Assembly: GCA_947503285.1 (NCBI GenBank)
Contig: CANNDD010000002.1
Coordinates: 372,001-436,000, forward strand
Source: an uncultured Croceitalea sp.
GTDB lineage: Bacteria > Bacteroidota > Bacteroidia > Flavobacteriales > Flavobacteriaceae
Direction of reading: 5' to 3'
Length of the DNA: 64,000 bases
Under the pieces are notes generated by a model, which worked only from the letters and a program-made list of their open reading frames with translations, was not told where the DNA came from and made no database searches. The position numbers and the translations under genes are program-made. Below are positions 8,250 through 18,000 of this stretch, in pieces (position 1 is the first letter of the stretch; every line of letters begins with the position of its first letter).

Positions 8250-9935
8250 CTAATTCTTTTGTTGGATTTTTGCCCATGTATCCCGAAGTGTTACCGTTCT
8301 ATTAAAAACCAGATTTTCTGGAGTTGAATCCAAATCGACATTAAAATATCCTAAACGTTGAAATTGAAATCGCTCCCCGACTTTCGCATCCTTCAGACTT
8401 GGTTCTAAATATCCCGTTATGGTGTTTAAAGAGTTCGGATTTATAAATTCCATAAAATCACGGTCTTTATGGCCATCAGGGTTTTCATTGGTGAACAAGC
8501 GATCGTATATTCGAACCTCAGCTTTGATCGCATGCGCTACCGATACCCAGTGCAGGGTTCCCTTAACTTTTCGCAGGCTTTCCTCCGTACCGCTGCCGCT
8601 CTTGCTTTTTGGGTCATACGTACATTGTACCTCAGTAATATTCCCTTCGGTATCTTTTGTGCAGCTTTCGGCCTTGATGATATAACCATTTTTTAAACGA
8701 ACCTCACCGCCCAGTTTAAGACGAAAGAACTTTCTATTCGCTTCTTCCCTGAAGTCTTCCTTTTCGATATAGATTTCCCTAGAGAAAGGAACTTCCCTTG
8801 AACCAAGTGATTCGTCTTCTGGACTATTCTCTGCAACGAGCCATTCCATTTCATCCTTAGGGTAATTGGTAATCACTACTTTTAACGGATTCAATACCGC
8901 CATGACCCTTGGTGTGATTTTATTCAAATGCTCGCGAACATGAAACTCCAATAAAGAGACATCCACCAGATTTTCCCGCTTCGCAATGCCCACGGTATCG
9001 GCAAAGTTGCGAATTGCCTCAGGCGTGTAACCCCGCCTTCTAAGTCCGGATATCGTTGGCATTCTGGGGTCATCCCACCCAAAGACATGGCCTTCCTCCA
9101 CCAATTTCAATAATTTTCTTTTACTTACAACCGTATGACTGAGGTTTCTGCGGGCGAACTCGCGCTGTTTCGGTCTAAGCTTGGTTTTTGATACCAATTG
9201 GTCTAAGCACCAATCGTACAGTTCTCGATGAGGTAGAAATTCCAAGGTACAAAGCGAGTGTGATACTTGTTCCAAATAATCACTCTGACCATGTGTCCAA
9301 TCATACATAGGATAAATACACCAATCGGTATTTGTTCTATGGTGCGCTTTTTTGAGCACACGGTACAAGATAGGGTCCCGCATCAACATATTCGGTGATG
9401 CCATATCGATTTTTGCCCTCAGCACATGCATTCCTTCTTCAAACTCACCGTTTTTCATTCGTTCGAACAAATCTAAATTCTCCTCTACGGACCTATCACG
9501 ATAAGGCCCAGCAACACCAGGTTCTGTAGGGGTCCCCTTTTGTTCGGCCATAGCCTCTGAAGATTGGCTGTCTACATAGGCTTTTCCCTCTTTTATCAAT
9601 TGTATCGCCCAATCGTACAACTCTTGAAAATAATCGGAGGCATAACACTCCTTTTCCCAGGTAAACCCCATCCATTCCACATCGCGTTTTATGGCATCTA
9701 CATAGGCTTTCTCCTCTTTAGCGGGATTGGTGTCGTCAAACCTCAGATTCACGGGGGCATCATAACGTTCACCCAGGCCAAAATTCAAACAAATGGAACT
9801 CGCATGGCCCAAATGTAGATACCCATTTGGTTCTGGGGGGAAACGGAATCTCAAATCATCGTTTGAATACCCTTTTTCAAGATCTTCCTCAATGATGTGC
9901 TCAATAAAATTCAATGCTTTTTTAGTCTCTGACAT
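8250..9935 (-). CDS. glnS: Glutaminyl-tRNA synthetase
   Basis: Class I synthetase charging tRNA-Gln directly, 561 aa. The start is ATG at 9935 (MSETKKALNF). An apparent upstream TTG start at 9956 is part of the promoter element TACTTTTG and must lie outside the transcript. Motifs: FPPEPNGYLHLGHASS (HIGH type, HLGH at 41-44) and VVSKRK as the KMSKS loop. Two C-terminal anticodon-binding barrels follow, ending ...VTLRDTWAKIQQKN. Length matches bacterial GlnRS (~555 aa). Its presence means the cell need not rely on the GatCAB route for Gln-tRNA. The gene converges with the FG-GAP gene and diverges from the adhesin locus. Confidence 0.98.
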   Translation of the reverse strand: MSETKKALNFIEHIIEEDLEKGYSNDDLRFRFPPEPNGYLHLGHASSICLNFGLGERYDAPVNLRFDDTNPAKEEKAYVDAIKRDVEWMGFTWEKECYASDYFQELYDWAIQLIKEGKAYVDSQSSEAMAEQKGTPTEPGVAGPYRDRSVEENLDLFERMKNGEFEEGMHVLRAKIDMASPNMLMRDPILYRVLKKAHHRTNTDWCIYPMYDWTHGQSDYLEQVSHSLCTLEFLPHRELYDWCLDQLVSKTKLRPKQREFARRNLSHTVVSKRKLLKLVEEGHVFGWDDPRMPTISGLRRRGYTPEAIRNFADTVGIAKRENLVDVSLLEFHVREHLNKITPRVMAVLNPLKVVITNYPKDEMEWLVAENSPEDESLGSREVPFSREIYIEKEDFREEANRKFFRLKLGGEVRLKNGYIIKAESCTKDTEGNITEVQCTYDPKSKSGSGTEESLRKVKGTLHWVSVAHAIKAEVRIYDRLFTNENPDGHKDRDFMEFINPNSLNTITGYLEPSLKDAKVGERFQFQRLGYFNVDLDSTPENLVFNRTVTLRDTWAKIQQKN

Positions 9936-9953
9936 AGCGGTTTCAATATCGGG

Positions 9954-9961
9954 CAAAAGTA
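9954..9961 (-). promoter_or_regulatory. -7 promoter element of glnS
   Basis: Read on the minus strand this is TACTTTTG, a perfect TAnnTTTG. It ends about 18 nt upstream of the glnS ATG and contains the spurious TTG start, which settles the choice of start codon. Confidence 0.6.
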
Positions 9962-10189
9962 GGAAAAATGCGTTGTTTTACACGTAATCCACTCAATACT
10001 CCATACAAATAAAGTTATTTCACAACAGTTTTTGTTCGCCCTACAACAATAAATTTTGCGGCCTAGGCATAATCGTAATATTTGTTATTAGATAAAACTT
10101 AGTGAAAACCAGGTTTTAAACAAACTCAAAAACCTCAAGCTGAAAGACCTACAACAAAACAACCTTTTTGCTTGACCCCAAAGCTTACA

Positions 10190-12448
10190 ATGCCTATGAA
10201 AACAATTTCATCTTATGGCGTGATTTTAACACTAACGGTTTGTGCCTTTTTGGCACCCACCGCGACAGCTCAAGTGTTGAACAAACCTACCCCTGCCGAC
10301 AATCCTAACTTGGCAGGAAATTCTGCATGGACTGCAGCATGCGCCTCAGCGAGTTTTAACGAGTACTATGTGAACTTCACTTGGAACCCACCCTTGGTGG
10401 ACGGTGACAACGAATTTATCTTGGAACTTTCGAATGCCGATGGCGACTTTAGTTCCGCTAGGGAACTAGACCGTGTATCGGACAAAAACACGGAATTCGA
10501 CTTTGATTTCAGTTTTGCGCTTCCTTCAGACGTTCAAGGCGATAACTATCGTTTTCGGGTAAGAAGCACTAGCCCGGCAGAAACAAGTCCGGAATCAGAT
10601 GCTTTTTCGATGTACTTTATTGGTTACAACAATCCGATTCTTATTAGTCAAGATGGAAATGGTAACATTCCGCCTGGTGGTATTCTAGAAGTATGCGATG
10701 GCAGTGGCCTCACGCTTGCTACACACAACGTGCCAGATGTCGACACCTATCGCTTTAGCTGGTATCGTAGTGGTACGCCCCTTTCTGAAACATCAAATGT
10801 GTTGAATGTAACGGAATCTGGCATGTATTATGTAGAAATTGACTATGGTATTAACTGCTCAGGTTCAGCAAATACCTTGTCAAATACCATAGAGATTCAA
10901 ATCACCACGCCTCAAGGTATTGCCATAAACCCCCCTGCCAATACCACATTATGTTCTGGTGAAAGTACTATTTTAGAAGCCAATATTTCAGGGATGGGTT
11001 ATCTCTATACCTGGTTTAGGGATGGTACGGCCATAACCTCACCAACAGTGGATAACAGTAACTATACCGTTGATGGCAGTGCTACTGATTTTGAGGGTGC
11101 CTATTCCGTAAGGATCGAGGGTGCGGGCATTTGTGCAGAAGAATCCAGTTCCGTAAATATTACCAGCGCAGGCAGCTATATGGTCAATAGGGCAAATGAT
11201 GCCAACTTAGTGCTGTTGCCAGGTAGTTCACAGACCTTAAGCGTAACCACCGATGCTTTGGCCCCTACCTATCAATGGTACCGCAATGCCACTGAAATAG
11301 CAGGGGCAACTTCGGCCACTTATAATGCAACCCAAGAAGGAACCTATTATGTGGCCGTCACCCAAACCGGGGGAGCCTGTACATTACCAGCAAAAAATTC
11401 TGAAGAAACCGTTGTTGTACTTCCATCCAGTTTTGAGGTACTCATAGACTATACCGAACAGTATAGTGATTGTTCGAACACTTCGGTCACCTTGGGCGTC
11501 TCGCAGATCAATGCTTTAGATGACCAAGGCATACGCTCTGATGTTACCGCATCATTACGAAATGAACTTACGTACCAATGGTATAAAGACGATGTCGAAT
11601 TACCCGGTTTGACCTCAAGTGAACTTACACTCAACAATGCCTCTGACAATGGATTTTATACCATAACAGGCAATATCACGACTTTTGATGCAACATCAAA
11701 CCCACTGAGCGTTAGATTGGCACCTGAAGGATCCTTATCCATATCAAGTACGGGTACCCAACTGTGCGAGGGGGTTACCTTGGTAATTACCCCTTCCATC
11801 GATTTAACTGGACAAGACTTTACTTGGACCCGCGATGGAGAGACCATATCCACTACTGAAACCGAAGTTATTGCCAATAGTGTTGGTATCTACAGGCTTT
11901 CCCTATCGACTGATGGTTGCCCTATCGTTTCAAACGAGATAACGGTCTCGAATTTTGATGAGTCCATAGTACAGATAGATGCTGGTAATGAGTTGCTTTT
12001 TCCACAAGGCGAATCGCAAACGATTACCGCCAGTGGCGCTGCCAATTATGAATGGTATGACCAAGGCAATAATTTAATCTCAAGTACTGACAACGTAACC
12101 CTTTCCGAAGAAGGCGACTACTTATTGCTAGCAAGTGTTGGGGAATGTCAAATCAGTCAGGTGGTCAATGTAACCTACCGAGACAATTTTGAAATACCGA
12201 ACGTTATTACTGCCAATGGGGATGGTATCAATGACCTCTGGATCATCCCTAATACCTATTCTAGAAATAACGACATTTCCGTCATCATATTCAATGAACA
12301 AGGTGAAGAGGTGGTCAACGAAACCGGCTATCAGAACAACTGGCCACAATCAAGCGTCGGCTTCGCCAAAAAGAACCAAATATTCTATTATAAAATCAAG
12401 AACGCTAGAGAAACCCTAAGACAGGGTACCATAACCGTGATTCGCTAA
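10190..12448 (+). CDS. Ig-like T9SS type B cargo protein
   Basis: Cell-surface or secreted protein of 752 aa. The signal peptide ends at PTATAQ. After an N-terminal beta domain come about six Ig-like modules, recognised by the W-Y core (FSWYRSG, YTWFRDG, YQWYRN, YQWYKDD, FTWTRDG, YEWYDQG) and the closing G.Y.V strand. The C-terminal ~85 residues are a gliding-motility-associated CHU_C domain: FEIPNVITANGDGINDLW near 670, VIIFNEQGEEV, then a terminal basic residue. This is a type B sorting signal for the type IX secretion system, which exports the protein and leaves it on the surface. The next gene, 3 nt away, encodes a PorP/SprF protein, the usual partner of type B cargo. The frame opens at a TTG at 10172; ATG at 10190 or 10196 is preferred. 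Confidence 0.9.
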   Translation: MPMKTISSYGVILTLTVCAFLAPTATAQVLNKPTPADNPNLAGNSAWTAACASASFNEYYVNFTWNPPLVDGDNEFILELSNADGDFSSARELDRVSDKNTEFDFDFSFALPSDVQGDNYRFRVRSTSPAETSPESDAFSMYFIGYNNPILISQDGNGNIPPGGILEVCDGSGLTLATHNVPDVDTYRFSWYRSGTPLSETSNVLNVTESGMYYVEIDYGINCSGSANTLSNTIEIQITTPQGIAINPPANTTLCSGESTILEANISGMGYLYTWFRDGTAITSPTVDNSNYTVDGSATDFEGAYSVRIEGAGICAEESSSVNITSAGSYMVNRANDANLVLLPGSSQTLSVTTDALAPTYQWYRNATEIAGATSATYNATQEGTYYVAVTQTGGACTLPAKNSEETVVVLPSSFEVLIDYTEQYSDCSNTSVTLGVSQINALDDQGIRSDVTASLRNELTYQWYKDDVELPGLTSSELTLNNASDNGFYTITGNITTFDATSNPLSVRLAPEGSLSISSTGTQLCEGVTLVITPSIDLTGQDFTWTRDGETISTTETEVIANSVGIYRLSLSTDGCPIVSNEITVSNFDESIVQIDAGNELLFPQGESQTITASGAANYEWYDQGNNLISSTDNVTLSEEGDYLLLASVGECQISQVVNVTYRDNFEIPNVITANGDGINDLWIIPNTYSRNNDISVIIFNEQGEEVVNETGYQNNWPQSSVGFAKKNQIFYYKIKNARETLRQGTITVIR

Positions 12449-12451
12449 ACC

Positions 12452-14626
12452 ATGCAAAAGTACACCTACCTACTACTAACCGTCTTGTTGGCACTTGTCA
12501 ATCGACCACAATTGATTGCACAAGAAGAGACGCCTTTTATAGCTTATGATGTTCCTACCCAGAACCTCGTCAAGTTCAATAGGTTCTTATTAAACCCCAC
12601 GTTTTCGACCGTGAGGGAAGACAAGTCGTACATCAATTTATTTCACAGAAACCAATCGGTCTCTTTTAACGACAACAATCAGACCTATTTTTTAAGTTAT
12701 AGTGGTAGGATCGGTGATCGTAGTGGTGTCGGTTTAAGTCTTTATACCCAGCGCGAGGGGTTGATCGACAACTTCGGTCTTCTGGCCAACTATGCTTATG
12801 GTATAAAGTTAAGCGATAAAAGCAATTTCACTTTCGGTGGAAATTTCTCGTATTACAATAGTGGTTTCAACCAAGGCAGGGCCAACCCGATTGATGATGA
12901 CCCAACCTTGAACGGTTTGGACAATAGTGCCCTTATTACCTTTCAACCTGGGTTTAATATCTCGTATGGCGCCTTTGACTTTGGTGTACTGGCCGATAAC
13001 CTATTTGATTACAATCTCAAGACCAGTGAGTCTTTAACCGATTTCAATGAAAAGACCTTTACCGGTCATTTACAATATACCCATCAGTTTAAAAACTCTT
13101 CAGGTCTTCTAGAAAGTGCTCGACTGATGCCCTTGGCCAGGGTCAGGTCAGAACCTGAAAACAATTTTTCCCTTGGTGGAAGTTTGATTCTTGACGTTCC
13201 AAAATTGGGGTGGTTGCAAGCCGGGTATGATGACTTTTACGGAGCCGCTGCCGGTATCGGTTTTAATTTGAATAAACGTATCTCCCTGGGTTATACGGTA
13301 GAAAAGGGACTTTCCAACAATTTTGAGAATTTCGGTGTCAACCATGAAATCTCATTGGCCTATTCGTTTACACCAAACTTGACCGAAGATCGTGTAACCC
13401 TTGAAGACAATACTGATTTAGTCAGTAATGAAGAAAAGGATATTCCAATCGAAGAGCTTTCGCTTACTGAAAAAGACCTTAAAATCGCCGAACTCGAAGA
13501 GAAACTTGCTGAAAACAATAGCATTCTTGATGAGTTACTTTTTCGTCAAGATTCTATCGAAAAATCTAGGAAAGGTGATTTAGAGAGACGCTTTGCTACC
13601 GTCATGCGAATGGTCCGTAGGGAGACTAACGGCCAAAACCCTGAACTTGAACAACGTGCCAAGCAAATGTATTTTGCCAACCTCGATAGTATGGACATTA
13701 TCAACAATCCGAAACAGGCACCATTGGCTAATACGGGTTTAACGAATACCACTGCATCCAAAAAGATTATCAAGCTTAAAGATCAAGACCTTCTACCGAC
13801 CCGCACCGCAAAAGAGGAAACCTTGGCGAACACCATTTCAACCAGTACAAGGGCATCCAAAAAAATCAACACCTTGAAAGATATGGACAGCCCTGTGCAA
13901 GCTTCTTCCAAAGTAGTACAAACAGAACATGCCAAGAAAGATAAAATAACGAATGGTACAAAAAAGGTTTCGCGCTTTAAGTCTTTTAGTATACCTAACA
14001 TCGACAGTGGGCATTACTTAATAGCCAATGTCTATAAGGGTAAAAAATACATGCAAAAATTCATCGATAAGCTCCAAGCCCAAGGTATTGAAGCCGATTA
14101 TTTTACCAATCCAAAGAATGGTATGAATTACGTATACTTGAAAGATTTCCAAAACAAAAAAGACGCCATCAATGCCTACAAAACCGGACTCGACGGAACC
14201 TATAATGGAGACACTTGGGTAATGAAGGTGCAAGGCTCTTATGACCAAGATGCCTATGCATCGAATACCAATACCGATTCTCAGTACGGTGATGATACCT
14301 TACAGAAAAACGTTCAAGATACCACCACAAAGAACAATCGGGCATTGACCTATAAAACATATGATATCGAAGGGTTGGGCTCTGGCTTTTACATTATCGC
14401 CAATGTGTTTGCAAAACCAGAAAACGCCAATCGCTTTGTAAAGCAACTAAATGCCAAGGGCCTTAATGCCAGTTACTTTATCAATCCAGAAAATAACTAT
14501 CGGTATGTTTATTTGAAAAGGCACCAAGAATGGACCAACGCCTTGGTATCATATTACTCCAAACTAAATGACGCCTACGACGACCAGATTTGGATCATGC
14601 GCGTAAAGCCCCATCATGTGGCATAA
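12452..14626 (+). CDS. PorP/SprF-family protein with two SPOR-like domains
   Basis: Outer-membrane T9SS-associated protein of 724 aa. A signal peptide (to LIAQ) is followed by a PorP/SprF beta-barrel domain at about 25-310, with the family hallmarks NRFLLNPTF, GRIGDRSGVGLSLY and the C-terminal ...EISLAYSF. Unusually for the family (~300-350 aa), it then continues for 400 residues. There is a coiled-coil stretch at ~340-395, then a duplicated linker with ASKKIIKLKDQD and ASKKINTLKDMD. Two SPOR-like repeats follow at ~511-593 and ~635-719, each with the pattern GHYLIANVYKG/GFYIIANVFAK, then YF.NP.N...YVYLK, ending W.M.V. SPOR domains bind denuded peptidoglycan glycans, so this protein could tether the secretion partner to the cell wall. 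It probably serves the Ig-like cargo immediately upstream. Confidence 0.88.
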   Translation: MQKYTYLLLTVLLALVNRPQLIAQEETPFIAYDVPTQNLVKFNRFLLNPTFSTVREDKSYINLFHRNQSVSFNDNNQTYFLSYSGRIGDRSGVGLSLYTQREGLIDNFGLLANYAYGIKLSDKSNFTFGGNFSYYNSGFNQGRANPIDDDPTLNGLDNSALITFQPGFNISYGAFDFGVLADNLFDYNLKTSESLTDFNEKTFTGHLQYTHQFKNSSGLLESARLMPLARVRSEPENNFSLGGSLILDVPKLGWLQAGYDDFYGAAAGIGFNLNKRISLGYTVEKGLSNNFENFGVNHEISLAYSFTPNLTEDRVTLEDNTDLVSNEEKDIPIEELSLTEKDLKIAELEEKLAENNSILDELLFRQDSIEKSRKGDLERRFATVMRMVRRETNGQNPELEQRAKQMYFANLDSMDIINNPKQAPLANTGLTNTTASKKIIKLKDQDLLPTRTAKEETLANTISTSTRASKKINTLKDMDSPVQASSKVVQTEHAKKDKITNGTKKVSRFKSFSIPNIDSGHYLIANVYKGKKYMQKFIDKLQAQGIEADYFTNPKNGMNYVYLKDFQNKKDAINAYKTGLDGTYNGDTWVMKVQGSYDQDAYASNTNTDSQYGDDTLQKNVQDTTTKNNRALTYKTYDIEGLGSGFYIIANVFAKPENANRFVKQLNAKGLNASYFINPENNYRYVYLKRHQEWTNALVSYYSKLNDAYDDQIWIMRVKPHHVA

Positions 14627-15011
14627 GTACTTTTCAAAATGGCCAGGTCATTGCAGTTAAAACGGTTTGAAGGCCTTCTTCTTAAAGACCTTTGGCAACA
14701 TCCTATAATTCAAATAGGTATTCGTTTTGAACGCTTAGAATTTAATGTTGCACTTTGTGCTATGGTTTACATTTTACTACGAGCACCTATTATGCCACTG
14801 CTCTTATAACCAAGTATTTGGCACAATCAAACTCCATCTAACCATTGTTTCACAACATAAACGGTACACACCACAACATTAAATTCTACACCTCCACAAC
14901 TTGGGGCATCTTTGTTATTGCCTCGATGTATCAAAGGTTGAACCCCCTATGTGGCCATTGATTTTGAGATGCAAGCCAAACTATACTGTGTTGTTCAAAC
15001 CTACTGACCAA
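14627..15011. other. Intergenic region before giant adhesin
   Basis: A 385-bp gap. The giant adhesin frame opens at a TTG at 14901, but those 37 codons precede a clear signal peptide and are not credible coding sequence. CATCTTTG near 14908 is one mismatch from the -7 consensus and might supply a separate promoter. I see no convincing terminator hairpin, so read-through from the upstream pair is also possible. Confidence 0.4.
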
Positions 15012-18000
15012 ATGAAGTTACTTCTCGATATAAAAAGCATTTTTCTTGCTGTTTTTATACTTTTCTGTGCAGTTTTTCATTCCCATGCCCAAGAAGTCGT
15101 TCCCTTCACCCCACGTTTAGATGGGGATAATATTGAAATTAGGGGAGATATCATCTTTGTTGGAAACAATATCTTAAACCGAGCTTCTGAATCAAATCCT
15201 AGTGAGGCCAATACGCCATACAATGGCACGGCCAACAACAATTCGCTATGGATGGAGTATATTGATATTGATTCAGACCCATTGACCTTCAGTTCAAGTA
15301 GTGCAGAGCTTAATATTGCCGATCCCTCTTGTTCACAGGTTCGTTATGCCGGCCTATATTGGGCAGGTACCTACCCTAATGAACGCAGTACCAATGGTGG
15401 GGCACAATTCGACGGTACCCCAAGAATAGAGGAATGGAATGAAATCAAATTTAAAGTACCGGGCGGTAATTATGTTGACTTGGTCGCTGACAACGATCCC
15501 GATTTACCAGGAGAGGAAGATGCTATTATTTTCGACGGAATAAATCCATCTACGGGTAGTTTTTTTAAAGACGCCCCTGTAATCTGTTATAAGGAAGTTA
15601 CCGATTTAATACGGTCAAATGCCAATCCGAATGGGGAGTACACGGCAGCAAACATCAGGGCCACGCGAGGTAGAAGAAATGGCTCCAGTTCTGCTGGTTG
15701 GGTACTTGTGGTCATTTATGAAAATCCAAATGAATCCGGAAAATTTATCTCCACTTTTGATGGGTATGCCGGACTTTCTGGATCCGTGGGCAATGTGGAT
15801 GTTGCGGTAAATGGGTTTAGGACCCTTCCCAATCCATTTCCCGTTAGGGCTAGGGTAGGTGTGGCGGCCCTTGAAGGTGATAGGGGCATCAATAACGATC
15901 GCTTTTTTATTAAGGCTAATTCGGTTGCCTCATTTTCTGAGTTGTCCACGACATTGAACCCTGACAACAACTTTTTCAACTCAACGATCACAACGGACGG
16001 GGCCCAAGTTCCGACGAGAACCCCCTTCGGCACGAATACCTTAGGTACTGACATCGATGTCTTTAACCTTGACAACCCCGTTAATTCGGTCATGCCGAAT
16101 GACGAGACCGGAGCAACCCTGAGATTTACCTCGTCAGGGGATGGTTACGGTCCCTTTCTTACGGTCTTTACGGTAGAGATCATAGAACCCAACATCATTT
16201 TAGAAAAAAGGGTCGAAGATATTGCTGGTAATGATATTACCGGTGCTGGGGTCAACCTCGGTCAATATTTGGATTATGTGCTGTCTTTTCAAAATATTGG
16301 AAACGACGACGGAATAAATTACACCATTAGGGATGTACTGCCCATTAATGTGACCCTCGATGAGACCAACATGGTACTGCCCACAGGGGTTACCTACACT
16401 TACAATCCCGCAACTAGGGAGGTCGTATTTACCATACCTGACAATTTAATAGAAGAAGACAGGCCCACGTACACTATTAGAATGCGTGTGCGAGTGGCGG
16501 AAAACTGTTTTGATTTCATAGATGCCTGTACCGATTTAATAGAAAATTTAGCCTATTCGACATATCAAGGAGAGTTGAACAGCGCGGTCATTACCGATGA
16601 TCCCAGTGTATCCGATTTTGACAATTGCGGATTCGTAACGCCCGGGGCCACCAACTTTTTGTTGGACGATCTTGAAAATTGTAACTACTCAAGGAGTGTT
16701 CAATTGTGTGGGGAAACCGTACTGTTGGATGCTGGGGACAATTTTGATTCTTATGTATGGTATCGCGATGAAAATGCCGATGGGCTTATCGATGCGGGTG
16801 ATACCGTCATTACCGACGCTGACGCCGACAATGACCCAAGTACCATCGTCGTAGATGAAATAGGGGTATACTTAGTAGACAAAATGGTTGCTGACCCATG
16901 TAAGGGTTTTCAAGAGACCATAACGGTGACCTTATTCGGTGCTACACAAAGCAACCCCATTACGGCATTGATCAATGACCCTTCAAATACCGTTGATGGT
17001 GAAATCGTAGTTTGTCCAAACGATGGTGACGAATTACCACAGATCTTTTTATGCGGTCAAAATGATACAGAGCTTATCCAAATAAATATTCCCGATGCCG
17101 ATAGTATCGAATGGGAACAATTGGATGAAGCAAGCTGTACTGCTGCAACGGCCGATTGTGCCAATAAAAACAATACCTGTACTTGGAATACCGTAGCTAC
17201 GGGAGGTGATTTTCTAGCCTCTAATCCGGGTCAGTTTCGCCTTGTGATCAATTATCAAAATGGATGTTTTAGCCGATTCTATTTTAATGTGTTCCAGAAC
17301 ACCTTAGACCTTCAATACACCACTCGGGACATTGTTTGTAATACTCCGGGAAATATTACCATTAATAATTTAGGTGCTGGGTATGGGTACCGTTTATTCG
17401 ATGTAGCAAACAACAACGTTCTCGTTGATTTCGCCGCTGGTGAAGGGCCTAGTTTTGATATTTCAAACAATGGCGTATACCGTATTGATGTTACCCAACT
17501 TGATATTAATGGAGATCCTATCGCAGGGGCATGTATATTCAGCACCGAAGAAGAGGGTATTTTAGATAGGGACCTGACCACCGATATTACCATTACCCCT
17601 TCAACCTGTAACACCCAGGGTTCCATTCAAGTGGCAGCGCTCAATGTTTTTCCCAATTATTCGTATGAATTGCGTTTAGACGACGGTACCCCACCGCCTA
17701 CTCCACCTACAAATGATCCTTATCAAGGATTGCACCCCGGTGGTACATTGGTGGATGATGAGACCGCACAATTGGACAACACCCATGTTTTCAATGTAAA
17801 CGAAGGAAATTATTTTGTCATTACCAGAACCGATGATGGCTGTATTGATGTACAAAATGTAACGGTGTCAAGAACACCGGACCCTACTTTGGCAGCTTTG
17901 ACTACAGCGGACATTGGTTGTAACGATGGGGAAATCACCCTAACTGCTGCCAATGGCAATCCATCGAGCTATTTTTATGCCATATGGAGTATTGACGGCA

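Noticed and set aside
14901-15011. 37-codon N-terminal extension of the giant adhesin
   Set aside because: It starts at TTG and precedes a textbook signal peptide beginning at ATG 15012. An extension would bury the signal sequence.
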